Counted from the stretch's first letter, positions 46,801 through 58,741 are shown. The stretch is 64,000 bases of DNA from Lepas anatifera (GCA_034440635.1 JAOTON010001488.1:310001-374000), one strand, 5' to 3'. The notes: generated by a model from the letters alone, not told the origin. Numbers and translations are program-made.

Positions 46801-47830
46801 TAAGCCCGAATGGCAGTGCATTTACGGGCTTATGATGTTTTTTCGTTACAATTATGTATTTGCCTACCTGACTGAGAAAAGCTCCACGAAAAAACTGTCT
46901 TCACACAACGAGGAACAAAGGTGTTCAAACAAGAATCTGTAAAGTTATTATGTATGTGCGAATTATTTCACTATTTGACTGTTAGGGATCTAGCCTGGCT
47001 CGGTGGGTGTGGGCCGCGTGGCCGACTAGCGGCAGAACGATGTGGCAGCTGAGGGAGCCCCGCGAAGGCTATATAAGCCGCTTACAGGTTAGAACGAGGC
47101 TCTCTTCTGCCCGTCGCTTCGTTGAGGTGGGTCGCGCCGTGCTCGTGGCTGTGTGTGTGCGTGAGTGCGTGCAGGTATGTGTGTGTGCGAGGGAGTGTGT
47201 TTGGAAGAAGGGTGGTGTGTCATGGTCAGACATGTTGAATTTGCAGAGTGCTAAATTATTATCATTTGCCCAAGAATTTGCGTGGCCTGATTACAATGGT
47301 CAGCAGATCTTTCCGTTTTGTGGACTGGATTTTAACAGAAATATGATTGATGAATTCGTAAAAAAAAACAGGGCCGTCTAACCGCTTTGGCGTGTGGCAG
47401 ACGTTGTAAAGAAGGGAGCCGCGATCACCTCTTGTCTGATGCGGGAACCGGTTGTAGGTCTGACGAGACCTCTAATCCCCTTGCGCCTCGGGGTATCCCG
47501 GCTGCACGCTGGTCATTGCTTAGATTTCACGCTTCTTTTACGACCGTCGAGTCGGCCCTGACGAGGGCTGCGAGTGGAGCGCTTCGTCGTTATACCGTGA
47601 CTGGCCAGTGCAGTAGCCGCGGCCGAAAGCTCAAAAGAAAGTATGCGTGTTATATCTATTTGAGGGCCAGAATCCGACGGGATCTAGCGTCGCAGACCGG
47701 GCTCACGTAATGCGAGGAATGCCGGGGTCGGTGGTCCGTATTCAGTTCATGGCTGCAGGCACTGACGAGTGTGAAAACCCGGGGCCGGGTGAGTCCTGGA
47801 TTGAGTGACAGTGGCGGAGTCACCTTTCCT
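46801..47830. other. GC-rich retroelement-like segment with TATA box (unassigned)
   Basis: From 46,990 to 47,810 the sequence becomes GC-rich with two consecutive plus-strand frames: 124 aa at 47,007-47,381, including a Val/Cys-rich low-complexity part, and 107 aa at 47,387-47,710. In another frame AAGTDECENPGPGE is encoded at about 47,751-47,792; its ENPGP resembles the end of 2A-like peptides known from CR1-type LINEs. A TATA-like CTATATAAGC at 47,069-47,078 precedes. This could be the 5' end of an unidentified retroelement; no RT is present. Confidence 0.3.
47069..47078 (+). promoter_or_regulatory. Possible TATA box
   Basis: CTATATAAGC in otherwise GC-rich sequence, about 30 bp upstream of a pyrimidine-rich stretch (CTCTCTTCTGCCC). 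Suggestive of a core promoter, not proven. Confidence 0.25.
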
Positions 47831-48778
47831 TTAACCCTTGCCCCGGTGGCGGGTACGAGCCACCTTCGCCCTGGTGGGGGGGGCTAAAAAGACCCCACAC
47901 GATCTCAAAAACTAAGAGAGCTAGAAAAAAGCGCAAAACGGCAATCGAAAGCTCTTCCAAAATGATAAAATACTTCGGTCATTTTTCTTGTCAGGTTAAT
48001 ATCAAGGTCACCAGAGGTCAAAATAGGTCAAAATCGCTAATATGATGTGTACTAAGAAAACCTCATATACCTCAGAAACTATGATAGCTAGAAAATTTTT
48101 TCTAACACCATTCGAAAGCTCTTGCGATGTGCTTTCATTGCAGTTGCATTCATTTTCGTGTCAGGCCAAAGCCTAGGGAGCTACAGGTCACTGAATATTG
48201 GGCATATTCTTGGGAATGTCCATAGCCTCCCATGCATAAGGGCGTTTACTTTTCCGCTAATAGCTTCCAAACCAAACAAGATACAGCCATAGTTTATGCA
48301 TCATTGCAATCCTTTCGTCAATACAAATCGAATGATATACGATGTTGCTATGCCAGGTCAAATTTAAGAATTTGACCTGACCCAGGTCAACGGTCTGACC
48401 CAACTTGACCTGGTATAGTCATGATGTATATCATTTGACTTGCAGTGACTATACAAATACTTCGGTGACAAAATAAAAGTTCTATCTTAGTTTATTTAAA
48501 ATTTATAGAGTAAAACACCAACAAATGCTTAGGTATTTGACCTAAGGTGACCTTTTAAAGGTCACAAGTCAAAATGTTTGGTATCAACCTCAGAAATGGG
48601 CTAAGAGCAGGTCGTAACCGATTTTTGAAGTTGATTCCATCCATACTTACTGAGAAAAGCTCATTTCATGATTTTCTCCATGTATTTACAATGGGGAGGC
48701 CATGCTCTGCACATGACCTTAGTTCACCAATATCAAAAATCCCGGAACAAATGTAGCTCCTGGTGAGCCCAATATGTG
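47831..48778. mobile_element. TTAA family gamma element copy 1 (3'-truncated)
   Basis: Begins TTAACCCTTGCCCCGGTGG, then GAGCCACCTTCGCCCTGGTGG, the doubled gamma end. The inside shares AAAATCCCGG and many TGACCT/AGGTCA half-sites with copy 2. It is cut by the (CT)n tract at 48,779, so the right TTAA end is missing. Confidence 0.75.
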
Positions 48779-48779
48779 G

Positions 48780-48810
<31 letters not shown>

Positions 48811-48811
48811 A
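48779..48811. repeat. (CT)n microsatellite
   Basis: About 33 bp of CT dinucleotide at the truncated end of the gamma element. Confidence 0.9.
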
Positions 48812-49646
48812 AGCCCTGTACATAAGTACATACACGCAAGGTGATGTAAGCCTAAGTCAGCTGGGGAATGTTTAAAAACGAAGCGTATCTGTATAGTAGA
48901 TTCGTGAAACACGACAGGATCGACTCCTCTGCACTCCTCAAACACGCACCGAATCTGGTAGTCGTCAGAGGACTAATCGCGGAGCCATGTTGTACCACCC
49001 TCTTCCTCCCGACATCACCGGTTGTAGAGCACAAGCATTTACGATGGTGTTTCGAGCCGATCTGAAGCGTGGAGAGTGGCGTCTTCGTTATGTTAATACG
49101 TTGATTCCATGTTGAGGACTCTTGCTGCTGATTTCTTGCTTTATTTGTAGTGCCTCGAATTCTGATCTTTTTAGTCTATCACAGTGTTAGTTGTGGGTGA
49201 TTTTACCATTGTAGTTGTGTCTTGCGTACGTGTCCATGGTATTTTTGAAATCCTTTAAATTCATCCTGAGTGGTCACTATAGACGCTGAACCCAAAATAG
49301 CCATGGTATCTATGGATACAGCGAAAAATTTTCCTAGTGTCTCTATTGCTTTGCTCTTCTACTTCCCCCATGCTACTTTACTATGTTTCTGTCGGTGGTC
49401 CTTGCTATGCTACTGACAATCTCGCTGCTTGGATCGGGGCCAGCCACCGCTGTCTCGCAACACGAGACACTGATGTCAGCCTGTAATAAAGTAATTAAAG
49501 TCTGATGGCAGCCTGTAAATGTTGGATGCGTTTTGCAGCTTGAGCCAGGGAAATTTGGCTGTTTTTGAGGGGCCATGGACAGAAAACTGCTGCATCTATT
49601 TATTGGAATTGAATTTGTTGGAAAGCTCATGAAATTTCTGCAAATG
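48812..49646. other. No recognisable gene
   Basis: Unique-looking sequence between two TTAA elements with no motif-bearing frame. Confidence 0.45.
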
Positions 49647-50488
49647 TTAACACGCGCATTGATGGGGGGGCGGGTACCCGTCTCGGTTTTTTTCAGAGAT
49701 ACCAGAAAAATGGCGGCGCGTAGCGCCGCCGTACTTGGAGTACCTTTTCCCTCATCATTTTTACAACTTCTGTAAAAATTTTAATGTTAGGTCATGTCAG
49801 GTCAGGTCACCAGTACAGGTCAAGTGACCCGACCTAAAAAAGTTTAAGATAGCATAAGTCGGAGCAAGGTGAACTTATCCGATTGAAACTCATATCACAT
49901 AATGGCCCCACCGAGTTCTCTAAAATATGTTCCGGTATTTTTGATATCGATGACCTAAGGTCAGGTACGAAGGCATGACCTCTCCATTGGTAATACATGG
50001 GAAAAATTGTTTTTTACTGAATAACTCAGTAACGGATGGTGATAGAGCGTTTATTTTAGCTTCATTAGACTCGCCTTGGCTTTGCGGTTCTAATGATATG
50101 CAGTTTATATAATTTGACCCTGACCTGACCTCAGGTCAGATCAAATCCTAGATTTGACCTAGCAAGGTCGAATTATATATCATTCGATTCGGCTTGCTAA
50201 GAGGATTCATATTGTTCAAGTCGTTTTGCCCTATCTTTACTTGTTCATATATAATGGCCGAAAAACCGAATTTACATGTATCCCTATGACGGCTGTTTTT
50301 TTTTACCTCTTGTGACCTTAAATGTGACCTGAAAAAAAATGGTACAAATGTTTTCGATGTAAATGTGGATGGGCAACCCAACGCCGTTTACCGTTTTTCG
50401 CTACCTACCGTGGTTCTCGAGATCTTAGGGGGGCGGGTACCCCCGTCAATGTGAAGGTGGCTCAGACCCCCGTGAATGTGCGTGTTAA
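49647..50488. mobile_element. TTAA family beta element copy 1
   Basis: Bounded by TTAA at 49,647-49,650 and 50,485-50,488. The left tip is TTAACACGCGCATTGATGGG with a GGGGCGGGTACCCG dyad. The right tip, read inward, is TTAACACGCACATTCACGGG, a GTCTGAGCCACC spacer, then CACATTGACGGGGGTACCCG, the doubled end. The inside has CGCGTAGCGCCGCCGTACTTGG, shared with beta copy 2, and scattered AGGTCA half-sites. Non-coding. Its right TTAA is the left TTAA of the adjoining alpha element. Confidence 0.85.
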
Positions 50489-51413
50489 CACGCGCACTGG
50501 AGGGGGGCCTCGGAGGCCCCCCCACCTGTTTTTCCGAGGTGGCCGGAGAACCGCTTGCAGCGGAAAAACGAAACTTGGCCACATTTAACAGAATTTAATA
50601 GCGCGTCGATTGGTGAAGACTTTTTGAAAATCGGCCGAAAATTTTTTGACTTATAGGCTTTCAAAGTCAGACCTGCATTTTGAGATCGCCGTAAACGCGC
50701 GGTCGGACCAGTTAGCTTGCATTGAAGACCAAGTGGTGACGTCATAACGTCATATAAGCGGGACTATATGTCAAGGTCACTTCACATGAAAGTCAAGGTC
50801 AAGGTCAAAGGTCACAGGTCAAGGTCATATCTGCACTTTCAAGGTCACTGACCACTGCGCGTCCGGCCAAATGAGGTTACCCCGTCTGACATATATTATG
50901 CTATGACGTCATCGGTAGGGTACCCTAATACAAAGGTCAAGGTCAAAGGTCAAGGTCAAAGGTCATTGGGAAAGGTCAATCCTCATTTCCCGCCAAACAG
51001 TGGCTACAGTGTTAGTCAAAGTGTAAATAATAAGTAGTATACCATATGGTGACCTTAAAGGTCAATGACCTTGAATGACCTTGACCCAAAAGTTGTGGGG
51101 AAGCCTCTTTGAGACCACTTCTCTATGAACCGTGTCCGCCTTTAGCTTATTCCCGCCATTTTCCTGCATAATCACAGCATTTATCAATCGATACCAGCAT
51201 GGCCAATATTTGACCTTTACGACCTCATTTGACCTTGAAGATATAGACCTAGGTCAATGAAAATTGGTCATCATGTAGATCACCATAGCCCCCACCCACC
51301 TACCGAGTGTCGTTTTTCTAACCCTCTTAGTTTCCGAGATCTTAGGGGGGGGCCTACCAGGCCCCCCTCCAGTGCGCGTTAGTGCCAGACCCCCCCTCCA
51401 GTGCGGGTGTTAA
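50485..51413. mobile_element. TTAA family alpha element copy 1
   Basis: A 929-bp element bounded by TTAA. The left tip is TTAACACGCGCACTGGAGG plus a GGGGCCTCGGAGGCCCC hairpin. The right tip, read inward, is TTAACACCCGCACTGGAGGG, a TCTGGCACTAA spacer, CGCGCACTGGAGGGGGGCC and the hairpin GGCCTACCAGGCC. The middle (50,770-51,260) is dense in AAGGTCA repeats. Aligns throughout with 56,554-57,489. No coding frame. Confidence 0.9.
50770..51260. repeat. AAGGTCA half-site cluster in alpha copy 1
   Basis: AGGTCA in direct tandem (AAGGTCAAGGTCAAAGGTCAC) repeated in both orientations across about 490 bp. AGGTCA is the half-site of nuclear hormone receptors; here it may simply be a transposon-internal repeat. 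Confidence 0.85.
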
Positions 51414-52266
51414 AAAGAACATAAACCACTCAGGCTCTCAGTGGAGCAGTGGATCTGGGGTGGTTGTTGGTTATCCAGGTAGAGCACGTGTGCCACTAAA
51501 GAGGGCGCTGTCACCGCGTCTGTGTGCTAGCTCTGAATTTCACCTCGCTGCCCGCCGCAGAACGCCGTCTGGCCGATGGAAGCAGTGCGGGTTTTGGTGT
51601 TCACTGCCTCGGCTTTGTGGCTTGCCGGGCAGCACTGCGGTCTCTAGCACGTGAAGGAGGATGCGATGTGTTATTGAGCTGTTTTACACAGAAAGAATTT
51701 ATTACAAGGTGCAAGCTTAAAATTATGTTTCTACAAGTTTTACCATTGCAGAACAATAGTTGCACCGTAGTTCAATTACTGAAGTAAAACAACCCTGGTT
51801 ACGTCACTAGCATAAAGCAATGCAATTACTACGGAATGACAACCTTGCCTTGTGCCACAATAGTGCCAGAGGTGCAGAAACTTGCCAACTCGGCTACCGG
51901 AGTTTGTGACACATTTACGAAAATTGAGGTGCATAATTGTGACAAAATAGCGATCCTGACAGTATGGCTCAAGATCAAACCCCATATTTTCGAAATAGAG
52001 AATGAAGCGCGTAGGGAATATTTTAACTTAGCAGCTCTGTTCTTCAATTGCACAGCGTACCATTAGTAATACAATATTGGTACTGTGTTCAGTTTCTACT
52101 AAAACGAGGGACCCCCGCTGCAGAAAACCCGCAAACCGCTGTCACAGTTGCCAGATTTTAACATGCAGCCCAATGGGGCTGATTGTTAGTAGTTTGCAGA
52201 AAGTTGCCGCCTAGATACCGGAAATGTGAGTCAATTTTTTCGAGAAATACACGATTGTGGGCATAT
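51414..52266. other. No recognisable gene
   Basis: No supported exon; 51,440-51,650 is GC-rich with overlapping frames, none recognisable. Confidence 0.45.
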
Positions 52267-53301
52267 TTAACCCGCGCCCCACCGGGGGTCCGGCGCCACC
52301 TTCGCCCCACCGGGGGGCCATCGATGGCCCCCCCTCTAACTCCGAAAATATGGGCGTTAGCGCAAATCTGCAAAGTGCAATAGAAAGCTCGCGTGAATTC
52401 AGTAAGAAATTACTTCGCATGTTTTAGTGCTCAGGTCAATGGTTTGACCTCCAGAGGTCAAATTAGGTCAAGATCGGCTATTTTCACTCAAATATGCAAT
52501 GATTAAGCCAACTGGGCATAACTCTTATGTCATTAGAGCTATTGAGGCCTGGTAAAGTACATTTGATAGCAAATTGCCAGTACTTTTTCCGCTATGTGGA
52601 ACGTAAAGACCTCCCGCCAGTGGTTTGACCGCCAGAGGTCACCTCGTGACCTAATATGACCTGAGGTCACAAAAGGTCAAAAAGTGACCTTGCTGTATAT
52701 CAAATGAAAGCCAGTGACAAGACAAACACGATGGTGTTTGTTTCACCGCTCTAGCTCAATTAGGTCAAAAGTTATTGTCAAAATACTGTTTTTGACCTCT
52801 GGTGACCTTGGATGACCTTGGAAAAGTCAAAGGGCAAATATGACCCCTGGGATCCGTGAAAGGGTGTCCAAAAACGTTGTCCTGAGCAGTCTGAGTATTT
52901 GCAATCATTTTTGTGGCTTTTATATCATGAAATAGCTTTTCCCCATGCTTTTCCAATGGGAGAGGTCGCCTCGTGACCTGACCTCAGGGCACGAAATCGA
53001 AAAATCCCGGATATACACCTTGTAGACCCTGGAGGGGTCATGAAGTGTAGGAAGTTTTAAATCGATCGACTTTGAAATGTAGCTCTTACAGAGCTCTAAA
53101 GGTGAAGTGAGGTGACCTTGGTTGACCTCGTCTGGTGACCTGACTTTGGGTGACCCGGGGTAAAAAATTTCAGGGATGATGGGAAAATGATGCAGTGAGA
53201 GGTAGAGCCCTCAACCGCGGTGCTGCGCCTCGTCGTTTTTCTGCTATCCCGGAAAAACCTTAGGGGGGCCATCGATGGCCCCCCGGTGGGGCGAGGGTTA
53301 A
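52267..53301. mobile_element. TTAA family gamma element copy 2 (complete)
   Basis: A 1,035-bp element with TTAA at both ends. The left end is doubled: TTAACCCGCGCCCCACCGGG, then GTCCGGCGCCACCTTC, then GCCCCACCGGGG and the palindrome GGGGCCATCGATGGCCCC. The right end is single: the same palindrome followed by CCGGTGGGGCGAGGGTTAA. The inside is rich in TGACCT/AGGTCA. Non-coding. Confidence 0.9.
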
Positions 53302-56300
53302 GGCATTAACGATAAAGCAGATACTTTATCAAGTATTTCTCTGTCCATTTTTTTCAGGTTAAATCATATTTACAGTTTGAGTGTCTTCGATTTATTGGCC
53401 CCTATTTCTTCGAATTTAGTATTAAGTACGCCTAAAAGCTACTAATAAAAGTACTAAGTGAGTGAGAAAATAAACATAGCTGGGCAGCAATTCTACTTAA
53501 ACTGCGCAACAGCGACAAGACAAGTTAGAAATGTTTATGTGATGAAGAGCCTGCCAAAAATTTAAACAGGCGGGAAGCCACTTATTTTGAGGGCATATTC
53601 ATTAGGTAATTTAAGATAAGTGCAGGCTAAAACTAGCTAGAATAAATATTGCTGCCCATGGCTAATCTAAGATGAATGTAGGCTATTGTAAGACTGATGC
53701 ACTTTCCCATATCAAGCTTGGTTTTTCATTCCTTAGCCTGCTTGTGCCTTAGTTTATTTGTGCCCTAGATTGGTTAGATAGATTTGGAGCTGGAGGAAGT
53801 TGGGAGAGTTGGCGCCAGCAACAGGCTGGCAACAACAGTGATTCAGGTGAGATTTCATGATCAAATTATCATATCAATATTGTACAGATAGCAAATATGT
53901 GCTAATGCAGTCCTCCACAAAGTGTTAACACCCACACTGGAGAGGGGCCTGGAACTAACGTGCACTGGAGGGGGCCGAGTAGACCCCCTTCTTATCTCAG
54001 AAAATCACAGCAAATCTCAGAAAGAAATAGACTTCGAAAAACGCTGGTTGGGGGTGTGTTGCTTACTACCAGTGGTGGTAAGCAACGCACAGGACCTGAA
54101 CTGCATGGAGTTAAAGCAGGATTTTGACTACACTGGATCTTTCTTTGGTATGTGAATTCCAATACCTCTGTACCTATTAGGGCAATAGACATAATTTTAC
54201 ATCTATGCAGGCTAGTTGCCTCAGAGTTTTTACTGCAAAAGGGAATGACTAGGCAGGTGATGATCGTGAGTGGGATGCAAATTTTAAGCATTTGATGTGT
54301 TTATAAAATGCTACCTAAGGTCCACTTTACCAACACATTTTAGGTAGATTCAAATACTATGTTGACATTGACATTTTTTCCCTTTTGTTGATATGTGAGA
54401 TAGAAGTTTAGTGGGGGGGGAAGCTGTGGCTAGGGTTCCCAATTGTGTGTACATGCACGCTCCCATTAATAGGTATGTTCCCAATAATGACTATTTTCAT
54501 GATAATTGCTACATGTAATCATGTGGAAAAGTACCTTAATTGGAAACACTCCTTCCAAAAATGGATACTTCTTCAAAAAAGGAAATGCATGTCATTGGGG
54601 GAAACTGCAGTCAGAGTTGCCAATAATATTTATGACCCCAATACTGGAAAAAATGACCCATAATTGGAAATTTTCCTTCCAAAACAAAAACATGATCTAT
54701 AAATGAAAACTCAGTTTACTACTTTCAGGCTGTAATGGTTTGGTGCTAGAACCTTGTCTGCTGCAAAAAGTAAGGGACAGGTAGAGGACATTCAGCATAT
54801 TGGAAATAGTATTCAAGTATACAATTATTATTTCCAGCTCTCTGTGACAGAGGAGGCATACGTCGCATTGAGTTTGTGACAGCCAGCATACTTTCTGCAC
54901 CTCTGAATAGTGCGCGCCTCGTTCATACCTGGTTCATACCTTGCTTGCGCACCAGCGCTGCACTAACTGAATACAAGGCTTTGTAGTGGCATTGCAAATA
55001 GCTGGTAGGTAAAGCTAGGGCGTTGCTGCACCCTTGCTCGGCCATTGTCGTTTGACTATGGTTTCAAATACCTGCTCGGGTTACGGTCGCCATTTTGCTT
55101 TCTGTTTACCCGTGGCAATACGCAGTGGCCTGGCATGCATGCCGTGTAGGTTAGAATAAATGTGACTCATTTTAATCAATCGTGGAACTTTGGAAGCTGT
55201 CTGGAATATTTTTCAGTGATCTGCGAGTGGAAAGTATTGTTCTCTGTTCCAATAGTTGAGAAGTGAGGCATTTTGGAATGGTCAATCCAGGTCCAGATAT
55301 GTAGGTATGTGGTTACTTCAGACATGTATGCCATATTGGTATTAAGGCTCATATTTTCGTGTCAAACGAGCACAGACTATTTGATCATATGGCTTAGGCA
55401 CCTGCAGTGGGTAGAACCTAATTGTGTTTGCTTTATGGGCCTGTTTGAAAAACAGGGTGAGTTGAGTTCCAATATGATCTTGTGTGTCTTCAGATGGATC
55501 GGCGCCTGATGAGTGATGCTGTGTTTTACCGATAGTGGGTAAGACAACGTGCGGGTTATTTTCTTGCTTGAGAGGTGGCTCAATGCTTACCCTTTCTCTA
55601 CCGATGGTCTTCCGGTTGCATTTGGGGCCAGAAAACGCTTTAGCTTTCGCATAGAGACTGAAAAGTTCCTTTTGAAGCAGAGGTAGGTACAAGGGGAGGG
55701 GCTAAGAGGGCTCAAGCCCCCTTCCACACCATGAAATGTCAGAGTGCCTAAAGTAAATGCGTAGTCGGATGCTGTCCAGACACTATGGCGGGGGAGGCGC
55801 GAGCGCACAAGCTTCCCCCGAAATGAAGTCCTGGATCTGCCGCTGTTGTAAAGACGTAATCCGAGTCTCGTTTTACCCTTGTAAGAAGCCTTGCAACACC
55901 CTTGTTCCCTCCCCGTTACGCACTGGTAAAGCGGTTGTGTAAGCAAGGTTCTAATCTCGTCACGCTCTTGTAGGAAGGCTGCGGTTGCGTACAAGGCGGA
56001 CACAAGGCTTTGTTCTACCCTTGTTATGGGGTAATCATGACCTAGTAGAGGGCTTGTGGGGACGTTGTCAGACATTGTCTTTGCCATGTAGGTTAACCAT
56101 AGCTAAGTTACAAGGTTTGTACAACGTCTTCTAGCCACCCTTGTCGTATTATGGTTCTACCATTGTTCTACATGGTTTTTCCTTGTATTTCCCTCGTTTT
56201 CGTGGCACGGATTTTGAACGTACAAGCTTTGCGTTTTACCCACAGAAAGAAATTTTTACAAGGGCAAACCTTGTCAGACCCTTGTTTACATGGAAAATTA

Positions 56301-56553
56301 CTAGGGTAAAACTGAGCTAACTAAACTAAACTAACTAAACTGAGCTCGGCCCCCAAAGCTAATTTTGCCACCTGAGTTAATCTGGGTACACCTCAACTGA
56401 ACTGTGGGCCTTTCAACTAGTCTGAGCCCCCTGCTCAGTTCTAGGCCCCTTGAGCTGAGCCAGGGGTTATGAGCTTGAATTGGTCCCATTCATCTGTTCT
56501 GAGGCCATATATAACTATGAGCTAGCCTTGAGGTCCCTGAGCTGAACCGGCCC
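53302..56553. other. Mixed repeats, no gene
   Basis: At 53,925-53,990 a solitary alpha-type doubled terminus (TTAACACCCACACTGGAG ... AACGTGCACTGGAGGGGG). At 55,690-55,850 a diverged GGCGGATCCAG-type MITE (GAAATGAAGTCCTGGATCTG end). From 54,920 to 56,290 ACAAGG/CCTTGT pentamers recur in both orientations, suggesting a TIR element with subterminal repeats whose tips I could not fix. At 56,310-56,550 there are irregular repeats of GAGCT-containing units. No supported exon. Confidence 0.5.
53925..53990 (+). mobile_element. Solitary alpha-type doubled terminus
   Basis: TTAACACCCACACTGGAGAG, CCTGGAACTAAC and GTGCACTGGAGGGGGCC equal the reverse complement of the right end of alpha copies 1 and 2. 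The rest of an alpha element is not recognisable after it. Confidence 0.75.
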
Positions 56554-57489
56554 TTAACACGCGCACTGGAGGAGGGCCTCGGAGGCCCCCCACCTGTTTT
56601 CCCAAGATGGTCAGAGAACCGTTCGTAGCCGAAACACGATACTTTGCCGCATTAAACAGAATTTAATAGTGTGTCGATTGGTGGAAATTTTTTGAAAATC
56701 GGTCAACATTTTTTGACTTATAGGCTTTTAAAGTCAGACCTGCATTTTGAGATCGCCGTAATCGCGCGGTCGGACCAGTTAGCTTGCATTGGAGACCGAG
56801 TGGTGAAGTCATAACACCATATAACCGGGATTATATGTCAAGGTCACCTCACAAGAAGGTCAAGGTCAAGGTCAAAGGTCACAGGTCAAGGTCATATCTG
56901 CACTTTCAAGGTCACTGACCACAGTGCTTCCGGTCAAATGACGTTACCCCGTATGACGTACATTATGCTATGCCGTCATCGATAAGGTACCCCAATACCA
57001 AGGTCAAGGTCAAAGGGCAAGGTCAAAGTCAAAGGTCAAAGGTCATTTGCAAAGGTCAATCCTCATTTCCCGCCAAACAGTGGCTATAGTGTTAGTCAAA
57101 TTGTCCATTATAAGTAATATACTATATTGTGACCTTACAGGTCAATGACCTTGAATGATCTTGACTCAAAATTGAAGGGAAGGCTCTTTGAGATCTTCTC
57201 TATATGACCCTGGCCCACCTTTAACTGATTCCCGCCATTTTCCCGCATAATCACGGCATTTACCGCTCGGTCCCCAGTATGGCCAAGTTATGACCTTTAT
57301 GACCTCATTTGACCTTGAAGATAATGACCTAGGTCAATAAAAATTGGTCATGATTTAGATCACCATAACCTCCAACCACCTCTCAAATTGTGTTTTTCTA
57401 TGCCTATTAGTTTCCGATATCTTAGGGGGCTTACCAGGATATTCTCTTGTGCGCGTTAGCGCCAGACCCCCCTCCAGTGCGGGTGTTAA
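56554..57489. mobile_element. TTAA family alpha element copy 2
   Basis: A 936-bp element bounded by TTAA, colinear with 50,485-51,413 and highly similar. Left tip TTAACACGCGCACTGGAGG plus CCTCGGAGGCCCCC; the right end is doubled (CGCGTTAGCGCCAGACC spacer, then CTCCAGTGCGGGTGTTAA). AAGGTCA tandem repeats lie at 56,840-57,330. Its right TTAA is the left TTAA of beta copy 2. Confidence 0.9.
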
Positions 57490-58471
57490 CCCTCTCCCCG
57501 GTGGGAGGCGTTTGAACCCTCGGGTTTTTCTAGCGCACGAAAAAAACGGTGCCGCTTCGCGCCGCCGTACTTGGCACTCCTTATCTTTGATTGGTTACGC
57601 AAATTTTCCCAAAATTTTAAGGTTTGGTCATCTCAGATCAGGTCACTAGTGCAGGTCCAGTGATTTCCCTTCCAAAATTTTTAAGGTGGCAAAAGTAAGA
57701 AATGGGTAAATATATCGGATAAAAACTTATACCACATAATGGGCCTACCGAGTGCTACACCATATATTCCGAGATTTTTTATTCAACTCGATGACCTAAT
57801 GTCAAGTACGGACCTTGGCCTCTCCGTTGGAAATACATGACAAAAACAGAACTTGGGCTGTATTTGTGTAGATACAGCTAAGAATACCTTCATAATATCC
57901 AAATCGTAATATCCTGGGCCTCTTTCCAGATTCATGCTGCAATTTTGACATGTGACCTCTGAGAGGTCATCTGGGGCTATTTAAGCAGTTTTCAGACTTA
58001 TGTCAATAACTGCATGAAATGATGATACAGCTTTTGTTTTGATATAGTTGCGTTTAGATTGCTATTGCGAATCGATTGATATGCATATTGACTATGCTAG
58101 GTTAAGAAGTGATCGTGACCTGACCTGAGGTCTGGTCATTTTTGTGTTTTGACCTAGTGTGGCCATATACATCATTCGATTCGCCGTGACGAGAGGAAGC
58201 GAGTGGTGCATAAAAAATGATTCTAACTCAACTCTGTCAGACGCTAGAGCCAAAAACTCTACTCAGAATTCCACTTTCTTTGACCTGTCATGACCTCAAT
58301 ACTGATCTGAGCCAAAAAGTGGTTCATATAGTTTCTTCATGAATTTTGACGAGCTATCCACCAGCATTCGTGTTTTTTCGCTATCCCGCATAGGGGTCGA
58401 GTTCAAGGGGGTGTTCAAACACACCCCACCAGGGCGAAGGTGGCTCGGAGGCCCACTGGGGCGCGGATTAA
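57486..58471. mobile_element. TTAA family beta element copy 2
   Basis: A 986-bp element. Left tip TTAACCCTCTCCCCGGTGGG; the right end is doubled (CCACCAGGGCGAAGGTGGC, then CCACTGGGGCGCGGATTAA). The interior block CGCTTCGCGCCGCCGTACTTGG matches beta copy 1. The tips themselves are closer to gamma, so beta and gamma share ends. Confidence 0.8.
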
Positions 58472-58741
58472 GCTTCCTGCTCATCACAAGGTCACAGCTC
58501 GAAAACCTGCAAACGTGGTGAAACCAGGAGCTTTTGGTGTCGGTTGTTTTTAAACTTTAAGGGATATACGCAGAATAATTTTATCGTGGTTTCTTGCTAT
58601 TTGCAAAGTCGTGATAAACGAAACTGTCAATTATTTTTGTATTTTCGGCAACATTTTTGGAGGCCACTCGCCTATTATTGAAATATTTTAACGATACCGG
58701 TAAAAAGCTGAAGCCTGCTCTTCATCTATTAGTTTTTAAAA
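58472..58741. other. No recognisable gene
   Basis: Short AT-rich sequence between the beta element and the LINE-3 tail; no feature supported. Confidence 0.4.

Noticed and set aside
47749..47775. Hammerhead core (CTGACGA...GAAA) near 47,757
   Set aside because: Only four bases separate the two core boxes, too few for stem II.
50770..51260. A CRISPR array, because of short regularly repeated AAGGTCA units
   Set aside because: Repeats are 6-8 bp without unique spacers, in both orientations, in an animal genome.
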